From NCBI GenBank assembly GCA_032718565.1, contig JAVGVS010000004.1, positions 8,099,814 to 8,163,813 of the forward strand: DNA of 64,000 bases, given 5' to 3'. A program made the translations under genes and the position numbers. This stretch comes from Distichodus sexfasciatus. Lineage: Eukaryota > Chordata > Actinopteri > Characiformes > Distichodontidae. This document shows positions 35,401 to 45,467 of this stretch, one piece after another (within the stretch, counting starts at the first letter, position 1; every line of letters starts with the position of its first letter). Below the pieces are notes generated by a model, which ran no database searches, had not been told where the DNA came from, and saw only the letters and a list, made by a program, of their open reading frames with translations.

Positions 35401-36090
35401 CAGTATGGCCTCCACCCGCGCCGGAGACAAGGGGAAGGGGGGTGCTGGAGCCACGCTACACACACACACTGTAGGAATACACACACATACTCAGTGGGAC
35501 TCGGCACAACTGGACTGGCAGAGCAGTGATACAAAAATATTAAAGTGTGTTTCAGCAGATCCGTGATGCTGACCGAAAGGAATGGAAAAATCACCCGATC
35601 AGCGTGTGTCTGTGACGATGACACCCAGAATGGAAGATTTCACAACAGCAGTAAAACAGGAACAAGTGGATGTAAGACAAAGCTCACATGTGCTGACCAT
35701 CCACCACAAATACACACACAAACATCTCTGATTCTGATTAAACACAAATTAGCAACAAGAACATTGTAACACAGCAACACACTTGCATCCTCAAATGAAC
35801 TAAAACACTGAAATGTTAGTGACAATTAACATTAATGAAATGAAAACAATGCAAGAGCCAGATTCCAATCTGTATGTCTGTCTTTCCTCCTCGATTGTTA
35901 CTTATCAGAGGCAGTGTGGACTCGGTCCAGATAGTTATATTTTGGCATATAGCCAAATCAATATGCAACAATGGTCAGCTGTGGCAGCCCCTAATGGGAG
36001 CAGCTAAAGAAGAAGAAGAAGCAGAGGAGGAATGAGTGTCGACTCACCGAGGACAGCTACAGATATGATGAGTGTGAAGTTGAGAGACAT
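32421..36090 (-). CDS. Siglec-like transmembrane immunoglobulin receptor (CD22/MAG type), complete, 8 exons
   Basis: Exons: 36090-36048, 35468-35064, 34609-34298, 34206-33943, 33856-33581, 33487-33382, 33304-33130, 32555-32421; GT/AG borders, mostly phase 1, 571 aa plus stop. Exon 1 encodes a signal peptide. Exon 2 is a V-set domain with the Siglec pattern CVLLPCSF and GDCSLTI; exons 3-5 are three further Ig domains. Exon 6 holds the transmembrane helix (LGLLLFVILLVVLLLL) and exons 7-8 the cytoplasmic tail. The family binds sialylated glycans and tunes leukocyte or myelin signalling. Where Siglecs have the ligand-binding Arg in strand F, this one reads YEIQLK. The tail has three YxN motifs (Tyr496, 506, 515), which fit Grb2-type SH2 domains, and Tyr567 in AIYVEV, which lacks the usual ITIM residue at -2. 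The orthologue (CD22, MAG or a fish-only member) is not resolved. It is divergent from the NLR gene. Confidence 0.9.
32915..33005 (-). mobile_element. LINE 3' tail fragment in Siglec-like intron 7
   Basis: TTCAAGATTCAAGATTCTTT followed by ATTTGTCACATGCAAATTAC and a GTGAAATGTATCC block is the reverse complement of a typical fish LINE 3' end. It is noncoding. Confidence 0.65.
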
Positions 36091-37018
36091 GGCCAGAGTC
36101 CAACTTCACTCTTCTGATCACTAAACAAAGGAGCGATGATGGAAGATTCCCAAGTTGACTTAAAAAGGAACTCTCGACAACATGATTCATACACCCACCA
36201 TCCCTCCCGAAAACCCCTCCCTCCCCAAACTGCCCACAAAGTGTAGTAGTGGGTTTAGGAGTCGGAGCTTGTGGGTTAAAGCCTGCCCCCAAGCAATATC
36301 TTTAATAAGGAGTCAACCAATACAATACTGATACTGATTATCACAAATTATGGACAGTGGTTACCGATATTTCAAACTATTGTATGTCTGCTGTAAAAAG
36401 GGAAATTGGAGGTCAGAATTTAGAACAAATAATCAAATAGAAAATTTCACATCAATGCCTTTGAAAAATTTTCATGATGTTCTTACAACAAAACGTGCAA
36501 AGAACAGCTTCTGTGCCAGAATGCCAAACTTTCAGTGTCTTCAGCCTTCATTGCTGATAGGTTAAACTGGTGATGTCTAACCAATTAGATGGTGCGGTGG
36601 GCAGGATATTCCTCAAGATCACGGAGTGGTGATTTCAGACAGAGAACATAGTGCAAAGTAGGTGCATTCTAAATGTAATTTATCAACTGTAGAAGTACTA
36701 AATATCATCACTTAAAATCAGACAAACTGACAGACAAAATCTCTCAACTCCTACCCTTAACCCAAAGTTGCTACAGACTGTACAGACTGTCCCTGTAATA
36801 GAGTCTGATATATGTTGAAGATCATGCTAAATACTCACTAGGTAATCAGACATTAAACCTAACAGCATCACCTTAAGAGAATAACAACAGCCGTTTGAGG
36901 GCACAGAGGGAGAGACTGGGGATGTGAAGCTCGTGTCATGCAGAGTGGACTGTGGCATGGGGTTGTTGGTTGATCTACTGTGTGCCGTTTGGTTAAAATC
37001 AGGACTCTCCCAGCTCCA

Positions 37019-37025
37019 GTGTGTG

Positions 37026-37108
<83 letters not shown>
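37019..37108. repeat. GT microsatellite, about 90 bp
   Basis: An almost uninterrupted (GT)n with a few GC steps, about 0.9 kb upstream of the Siglec-like start codon. Both-strand frames (Cys-Val and Thr-His runs) are artefacts. Confidence 0.97.
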
Positions 37109-37109
<1 letters not shown>

Positions 37110-37407
37110 AGTGTGTGATTCTGGGTGAGTCAGTCTCATGCATCTGGATGTTTCCTCCCACTAAACAATCACCACTTCCCCCTCAGTCTGGAGTGCTGCT
37201 GACCAGCAGAAGCATGTCCTACAGCGTTAATTTAATAATAAATAATCCAGGTTTATGGTGCTAGCTCAACAGTTAAGGAGCTGCTGCTTGCAAACTAGGG
37301 GTTGTCAGTTCAAGTCTTGAATTGGTAAAAGTGTTGCCAAAGTGCTGATGACCAACTGCCGCTTACTTCTCCTATATGGATAGGCTAAATGCAAAGATTA
37401 GATTTAG

Positions 37408-37583
37408 GGAGATGGTGGTCTAGAGGTACGATTCTCACCTCTGGACAAAGAGTTCAAATACTACCTCTAGCACTACCACAAGTGAGGTCATATAACCCCG
37501 AGTTGCTTCATAAAGATTGTCCCTATAATTATGAAATGAAAGTTGCTCTGGATAAGAACCTCTGCAAAATGCTGTAAATGTAA
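37408..37583 (+). mobile_element. Degraded tRNA-derived SINE, family B
   Basis: GGTGGTCTAGAGGTACGATTC, a B-box remnant (AGTTCAAATAC) and CTCTGGATAAGAACCTCTGC match the intact copy at 17256-17440 in order. Confidence 0.8.
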
Positions 37584-37618
37584 ATTAATGTATACTTTCA
37601 TACTGATCAGCACGCTGA

Positions 37619-37700
37619 CTGACACTTTCAATTTAATTTGATTTATATAGCGCTCTTTACAACAGACATTATCACAAAGCTCTTTACATAAAAAACTTCA
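37619..37700 (-). mobile_element. L2-type LINE 3' tail
   Basis: AATTTAATTTGATTTATATAGCGCTC followed by ACAGACATTATCACAAAGC is the reverse complement of the common tail TTTGTGATAATGTCTGTTGTAAAG...ATAAAT. A related ATATAGCACATTTCATTC block lies near 37835. Confidence 0.7.
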
Positions 37701-38914
37701 GCTATCACCTTCAACAGAGCTAAGAGTTGTTTTCATTTGGTTTGGATAGTACAAAACCCCAGCAGCTTTAGGAGGACATCAGGGCCCCCTGCATGTAAAG
37801 TGCCTCCACACTTACATGCAGAAATATTTATTCATATAGCACATTTCATTCTTCTAAGTGCAGAAAGTACAATAATTTAAACAAAAAATAAAAGCACAAA
37901 ATATATAACTAAGTGGGGTCAATAATAATCATAGAATAATAACATAATCAAACATCAAGAAATCATATTAAGAAAAACAGAAGACAGTACAAAATAAAAA
38001 TAAGTAAATAGGTGTAAATAAGGCAATGAAAGCTAACTAAAAGCCAGGGTGAAAGGGGTTTTCAGCTGCTTTTTTTAAAACACTAAGAGGCCTGATGTAC
38101 TGTATATCCAAGTGCATTGTGCATTGCTGTTGATCTTTGGTGTATGAAACACTTGTGTTTTACTTTAGGAGTGCTTAGCAAGAAGGTGCTTAGTGATCTT
38201 TGTAAATTTTGTCTGCTAATCATTAACCCACAAGTGGTTTAATTCAGTCTGATAACAAGCCTTTTGATGTTCCTCCATTGTCTGATAAAACGGCAGTACT
38301 TTGACTTTGGACCTTTTTGTCGCCATGAGTAGTCAAAGCAGCCGTGCGGGAGGAAAGACTATAGCAACACACTCAACACAACACACATCGTGCAAACGGT
38401 AAGGTACCCTCCACTACACTCTTACAGATTACAGCTTCCTAATCGCTAATGCTCTGATGTTTTTAGTTGATCCATCTCATGTGAAGGCACATTTCTTCAC
38501 GAGTTACTTTCTCTACCAGCCCGACAGTCTCATGAGCGCTGAACACAAGGTCTGTGTTGATCTGTGGTTTCTGAAAGCTCATCTGAAGTGCTGATTTTGC
38601 ACATGTTTATTTATGAAAAATCTTCTATTGTTCTTAGTTCTGTTCTGCACCTGGAGGTGGGAATACCTGACTTTTTGTTTGTGTATATCTGTTAAAGCTA
38701 GTCTGTCCTGGTTAAGTTCTGAATTGTGGATTCTTATTAAATAAACTAGGGTATCCTCACATAAACGGCGTGTTCAGATAAACAGGAATTGCACTTCAGA
38801 ACTTCAGTTTCACAAAAGGATCTCTTTTTGGCTCAAAAATAAGTAAAAATGTAAACATAAAGGACTAAAATAATAAAAGCAACTCTGACAGAGAAGTGTA
38901 GGAGTAAGTGGCTG

Positions 38915-39022
38915 CCCACTGTTCTGACATGGATGGGCCAAATCCAGATAATACATTTGGTGGTGGTGCACTGTGTATGGTGTGTTCAAAATGACAAATA
39001 ATCACTTACTGTCACTGGAAAA
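38915..39022 (+). mobile_element. SINE family A 3' fragment just upstream of the NLR gene
   Basis: Only the distal body is present (GTGGTGCACTGTGTATGGTG, AATGACAAATAATCACTTAC). It ends about 125 bp before the NLR start codon, so it may be part of the promoter or 5' UTR. Confidence 0.75.
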
Positions 39023-39148
39023 CGTGAAAGTGAGTGTTTTGGGAGAGTTTTAATGTGTATTGACACATCTTCCCCTCTGAGGACTGTGCCCTGACATTTC
39101 TCTAACATATCTTTGTGAGGAACCTTTAGAGAACGCTGAGAGAACGTC

Positions 39149-42100
39149 ATGTCCACAGCTCAGCATCTGCTGCTCTCCCACCGGGCATTGCTGCTGGCCT
39201 GGATCGGTGCCAATCCGACCCCACTTCTGCGCGGCCTAGCGGATGCTGGCCTGCTGACCCGGGATCAGTACTGCACCTTGCTGGAGCGCCAACCGCCTGC
39301 CAACCGCACCGCGAATGCGCTGGAGCAAGCCTGCGGGCATGAGGAAAGCAGTCGGGAATTCCTGCATGTCCTGCGTAAGGTCAGCGGCTACTACTGTCCC
39401 GAACTCAGCATCTGGCTGCAGAAAAACCAAGAGGACACACAGACGCACACACACATCATACACACACCTACAGGTAAATGGCTACATAACACACATGCCA
39501 CACACGCATCACGTTCACAACACTGCTACACAACACACACATGCCTACAAATACATGACTAGACAACCCGCACATTTTCTCCCTAATAAATGTTTACAGG
39601 GATGTGTTAAGTAGAAGTGCGTCCAGGATTCAGTCAGATACACACCTGCGCTGGAGGTAACTGTGGAAGTTTGGGCCAAACACTGTCATATGATTAATTT
39701 GCATTAGTTTCCAGATTAACCAAGTGTGTTAAAACATTAACATTTATAGCACAAATTAACATACTTTTTGCTGTTCAGTGAGGACCAAATAGTGCCAGGC
39801 ACAAATAATAAAAGATGAATAACAAACAGAGCAAAACCAAACCCAGAAACACATATCTTCATGACATATACTGTAAGAGACACAAGACAACAATATGAGG
39901 CAAACTCATACAGTTCAGTTTACAGTTTATTTAGAGAAGATCTTACAAACTGAGCAGGACTGAGGAGCACAAATCAACCCTCACTGTTCTGTCTGCTACA
40001 CATGAGAGTAAACATCTTCATATACAACACAACATATAACAAGAACAATTTAATCTTTATTAAATACTACTGTAAACAACTGATCAAGTAAAATACAATC
40101 TGTTATGTTTTTTTGTTTCAAATAAAACTACACAACTGGTGAGTTACGTTGTGAATATATTTAGGTTATGAGAGAATGATTAAACCCATTATCTTACTCT
40201 TTTTCACCACACATTCAGTAAAGCAGCTCAGATCTGAACAGTTTATAACTTTTTTATGACTTTATTCTCTGTGATCTGGCAGTGAATGCATGAATATAAT
40301 CCCATAATTTATGGTGCTGAGGCAGTTGCAGTATCAGTGTTGGAGATCTGACTGTAGGTGCTACATTTGAGTTGTTTTTTTTGACCTCTGTTTTCCTAGA
40401 CAAGAAAAAGAAAAAGAACAAACTGTCGCTATTCAAGGGCAAATCCTCCAGTAAAGATCTGATGGTGGCGGGGCAGGATGGAGGTACAGAACAATCTCCA
40501 GTTAAAAAGACAGCATTATAGTCACTCTAAATATCTATTCTTATGTGTTTTATGTAAATAACATATTACATGGTATGATTGTTCCCACAGTGGATGGTTT
40601 GAAACCCCGACCAAATCTGAGATCGGGTGCCACAAGAGGTAGGGGACTACATCTTTAAACCAATAAGAACAAGGTGGAATTTAGAACCCACATTTTGAAG
40701 GCACAAATCTGAATAAAATAAGATCAGATTCAATGTGGTTTGCAAGGTTTAGATTGTCATGAAAAAATTATAACTGTGTAACATTAATGCAGAAAACTGT
40801 ATTTGAGTCACTTCAGACTGGCAAAAGTGAATGTAGCTGAAAACATGCATTCATGAGCGTCATGTGCTCATGCTTTAATGAATGCCATTTTCCCCCTGCA
40901 GTCGCCCTTAGCACTCACAGGAACACCGTGCTCCAGCAGACAGAGAGACTTGTGTCTTACGCTGAGGGAGAGCGACACGACTCCAGCTCCCATGCCCACA
41001 TCGACATCCGCTACACCGAGCTGTTCGTCACTGAAGACGATGACCTGGAGGCTGAGCCCCAACATGAAACCTTCACCTTCGCCAGGCACCAGAGGCCCCT
41101 CTTCCATCACCAGGCCTGCATGCTGATCCAGCCCGGTGAGCTCCTGAACCACCAACCAAAAACAGGCCACCGGCCAAAACGGGTGAAAGTGAAGGGCATT
41201 GCAGGAATAGGGAAGAGCATGGCTATGCAGAGGCTTCTGTATGAGTGGGCTCTGGGAAAAGCCATGCAGGACTTCTGCTGTGTGTTTGACTTGCGTTTCC
41301 GGGAGCTTAGCCTGATGGACAAACCTGTCAGCTTACGCCAACTGCTCACATCTCGCTTCGTGTATCTGCAAGACATCCTTGATGAGCTGTTCACCCACTT
41401 TGCCTCCTCTTTACTCTTTGTCTTGGACGGGTTAGATGAGTTTCGGCACCAGATGAACTGGGACATGAACGACAGGGACCTGAGCGTGGACACAAGTCTG
41501 CCTATCTCCGAGCTGCTGGTAGCCCTGATTAAAGGGAATTTTCTCCCAGAGAGCTGGGTCATTGTGACCACACGGCCATCCACAGACCCACCAAAACACC
41601 TTTTTACACGTTGCTGCATTGTTCTGGGATTTCAGGAGAAGCATGTTGAGGAGTACATAATGAAGTTCTACAAGGATTCACTTGTTGCCAAAAAGGTTTT
41701 TGATTATGTGTCTAAAAATGACAGTTTATTTGGACTGTCCTTCATCCCGCTTTACTGCTACATCATTTGCTCTGCTCTGGCCGAGTTCTTCACTGGAGAC
41801 AAGGAGAATGATGGTGAGACGCTTGACCTTAACCCGCCCAGGACAGTAAGTGAGGTTTACTACTGTTACCTCTATACAACCATAAAGCATCACACCCTGA
41901 AGAACCAACCAGAGACAAACTTGGGCAGAGGCCAGGTACTCTCCCTTGTAAGGCAGCAGCTCTTAGTGCTGGGGAGGTTTGCTTATGAAAACTTGTTGAG
42001 AAACCAGATCCTGTTTGATAGAAAAGAACTAGAGGAATCTGGACTCCACCCCAACGGAGTGCAGAGTACCTTCCTAAACCAGATCCTTGTACCCTTGAAG

Positions 42101-43641
42101 GAGGAGCAGATGTTCGCCTTCTTCCACTTGACAGTTCAGGAGTATCTCGCCGCCCTCTTCTGTGTGGTAAGCCTTGACAGCCACGATGAAGTCCTGACGG
42201 GCCTTGACTACTGGTGTTTTGGAGAGATGCGGTCCCCAGCTACCTGCCCTCCTCTCACCCGTCCTGGAGATTGGATCAAGCTCCCCCAGGTGGAGAAACT
42301 GCAGATGTTCACCCGGTTCTTTGCGGGTCTGGTGAGGACCCGTCTAGATGGACTGCTGGGAGGAATGGCACCAAATGTTTTTGCTGTGGACAAGGGAGGT
42401 GAGACCTTTCCAGTCCTGCTTGGTGAGTGGTTTAAAAGTCAGTTCAAAAACAGAACATTGAGCAGGCAGACAGTCCTGAACCTCCTCCACTGCCTGATGG
42501 AGTTGCATACGCAGGAGGCTACCAGCAGGGTGGCGCTGGAGATAAACGAGCTAAATCTGTTCAAAATGAAGTTGACACTGGTGGACTGTGCAGCCATGCA
42601 CTATGTCCTGCAGTTCTCCAACCATCGTCTGGATGAGCTCAATGTTGGGTACTCCAGCATCGGCAACAGGGGTTTCAGTAGGTTACACCCCATCCTGCAC
42701 CGCTGCAAGAGTCTGTAGTGAGTGTACTGCATAGTTTTGTGCCAGATATCACAGTAATAATTTCTGTAATCCAAATAAAAGTGACGATACTTATTCCTGC
42801 TAACTGTAATTCCTCAGCATACGCTACAACTGCTTGGGAACAGATGCAGCCATACTGGAGTCAACTGTTCTGAGATCAGAGGATTGTCAGGTGAAAAAAC
42901 TTTTGTGAGTGTCTTTTTTTCACAAGATATAACATTAGATGTTAGATTTACAAAATAACAGCTTTACCCCAAACTTATACCATTCCTCACCTGCTGGCTA
43001 TACTCTGTTGTGTCCAAACTCAGCATGTGTGGAAATAAGCTGGGTCCTGAAGGTGCTCAGGCACTTTGGACCGCACTGGAACACAACCACACAGTAGAAG
43101 AAGTTTACCTGGATATCACAGGCATCACGGAAGAGGGCACAGACAACATAGTGGAGTGCCTCAGGAACAACAACACACTGAAGTTACTGACGTAAGAGAA
43201 AAATAATCTCACCTTGTGTGGCACTTAAAATTTAAGCTTTCATTCTTTTTAATGACCATCCATTAGCGTGGAAGTCTACCATGTAATCCCCTAGCACCTG
43301 CTACAGCTCTTGATGTGATGTTGTGTGTTTGCAGTCTTGTGGGGAACGATCTGGGCGAGAGTGGCTGGGCCCGGCTGCGAGAGCTGAGCAAGTTGAGGCC
43401 TGACCTCCGCATCATTGGTCACTTTGTGGAGGATGAAAGGCTACTGCAAGCGTATCTGAACTGGGTGGAGGAGATGAGGTCTGACCGGGAACAAATGGAC
43501 TCGGTGAAGAATGCTGATGCTCTGCAGTCTGTCCTGAAGGACCTGTCCATCAGTGGGAAAAATGGACAGAATGCAGACAAAGCCAAAGAGCTGGAGGCTA
43601 AGATCCTCCAGCTGCTACAGAGCAACGATGTGCTTAAGTAA
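39149..43641 (+). CDS. CARD-NACHT-LRR receptor (NLR family), complete, 7 exons
   Basis: Exons: 39149-39473, 40400-40483, 40591-40638, 40902-42717, 42818-42904, 43024-43191, 43335-43641; all GT/AG with matching phases, 944 aa. Exon 1 is a CARD-type death fold (LLLSHRALLLAWI, ADAGLLTRDQY, SSREFLHVL), closest in look to the NOD1 CARD. Exons 2-3 form a short linker with a Lys run. Exon 4 carries a pre-NACHT segment (RYTELFVTEDD), the P-loop GIAGIGKS (251-258), Walker B LLFVLDGLDEF (Asp328) and the helical part. LRRs follow in exons 4-7, one on an 87-bp exon. The protein is expected to be a cytosolic sensor that oligomerises with ATP and recruits CARD partners. The last exon adds a charged, helical-looking tail of about 90 residues (DREQMDSVKNAD, KAKELEAKILQLLQ). 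The CARD exon ends in a Thr-His stretch coded by a CA repeat. The one-to-one orthologue is not known to me. Confidence 0.94.
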
Positions 43642-45329
43642 CATCATCATATCCCTGCGGACTACGGGTGAAACAGTTCTGAAACCGAACCCAAGAATGA
43701 CAAATTAATTGTGATATTGGCAATTATATATTTTTCAATTAGTTGATTAGCCAGTTATTATTTCTATCACGTCCTCCATCTCTGCTTTGTGTGCCTGTGG
43801 AATGCAGTGAATTTTACTCCTACATTTAGTAAATGCCAAATGAATTGTTATTTATAACTTACAATACATAGGAATGTTTCCATACATTTTAAAATTGAGT
43901 AAATTCTTAGTGAATGTATTTTCTTCAAAACCCTTCATATAAACAATTTACTCCTTATGTTAACTGTCAAATTGATAGCATTCTTATTCCACCACACACT
44001 CTTAGCTGTACGCTGATGTTTTATACATTTAAAAGGTTTTTGAATATACCATGTTGTAATTCATACTAGCGATGGGCTCTTTTGGCTCCTTAGATTTTTT
44101 GTTGCTTAAACTAATTTATTACCAAAAAATTATGTAAAAAATAATATGTGTAAAATGAATTACTAATATACAAAACACGCTTTATATCAAATGTTAATCA
44201 TTTGTATAGCCTATTATACTCAACATGGAACAGAGTGCTACAAAAATACAAAACAAATAACCTCACTTTGACAAAAAGATCCAATCTCTGACTGTATATA
44301 CAATATTTATCAACTTTTAACTACTTACTCTCTCTCGTCTTCCTCACTTCTCTCTCTCTCTCTCTAAACATAGAGAGACGTCAGGGACGTCGTGACTAAT
44401 CGGGAGAGTCCACGCTTTTTTGGGGGTGGGGAAAAATAATTTTGACAAACACAGAGCGCTAATACGATAATTAGTCAAATGTAAAATCCATACAGAGGCC
44501 TAAGTCCAGTTGGTCGGCCTATTTGGGATAAAACCCAGGGCCGTTTTTAAGTCCCAGTCCGTCCCTGCCTGGAAATTATGGTTAAAGTGATCGGTGTGGT
44601 AGTGATATGTTTTACATTAGAGGCAACGTAAGTATCTGTGCTCTGGAGTAAAAACTGGGAAGAAGCCACACAGTGCAATGAAATATTGTTTGTTTAACAA
44701 GCAACATCCAACACATAAACTAACAAAAACATTACTGTTCTAGCATTTTAGCCAGGTGGCAAAAGCATGAAGCTGTCGTTCATTGAAAATAAACGATCTA
44801 AGCAGTACCAGCGTCACGCTTTAACCAGCATAATTGTTAAGTGTTAGTGAGTTTGTTGCCGTAACTAGCAGCACCCATGTCACTGTGCTGACTGTATAAC
44901 GTGTTAATAAAGAGACATAAGCGTCACACGGATATAATACATGAAACGAAAAATATACTTCCCATACCCATACATATGGGACCTTCTTCTACTACTGCTT
45001 TAGCACAGAATATAGTCATGGTAGACAATACATCTATTTGTTTTTAAATGAAACGATGATTATAAACTTGATATTTTAAAACAAGTTAAAGTGTGTGTGT
45101 GTGTGTGTGTGTGTGTGTTAATAATTAATAGACAGGAAGTGCTGTGCGGCCCCCCCCCAAAAAAAACAAAAAACAAAGCTAAATTCCACATATCGCACAT
45201 AATCATACACATACTTGAGTGATTTGAAGAAATAAATTGAGAACAATTGAAAAATAGAAATAAAACTAATAGGATAATAAATAAACAAATGCAAGAAGAA
45301 TTCGTGAATCAAAATGAACACCCGCGCTC
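43642..45329. other. Intergenic region between the NLR gene and pttg1ip
   Basis: AT-rich, with no gene recognised. A (GT)n microsatellite is at about 45092-45118, next to a short poly-C/poly-A run (about 45150-45170) that gives a false frame. No sure polyadenylation signal for the NLR gene was assigned. Confidence 0.6.
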
Positions 45330-45467
45330 ATTGTGCTTTACTAGTTCCGTGACATTTATTGTGAAGGCGCTCGTGCTCGTGACGCAGCTTATTTTCCGCT
45401 GTCGCCTCTGGTCTCGATAGTTTCGGTTCTGCTCTAGTTCGCTCTTCTCCGGTGTTGCTCCGCCGTC
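45330..45467 (+). promoter_or_regulatory. Candidate CpG-type promoter and 5' UTR of pttg1ip
   Basis: CpG density rises sharply just before the start codon (AAGGCGCTCGTGCTCGTGACG, CTCCGCCGTC), and no TATA box is seen. This fits a broadly expressed gene. The transcription start is not determined. Confidence 0.5.

Larger units (their letters stand above)
36091..39148. other. Shared upstream region between the divergent Siglec-like and NLR genes
   Basis: About 3 kb with no coding gene recognised. It contains a long GT microsatellite, a family B SINE, LINE tails and a family A SINE fragment. A non-repetitive piece at about 38320-38398 ends in a good donor (CAAACG|GTAAGG) and might be a noncoding leader exon of the NLR gene; that is inference only. 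Confidence 0.5.
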
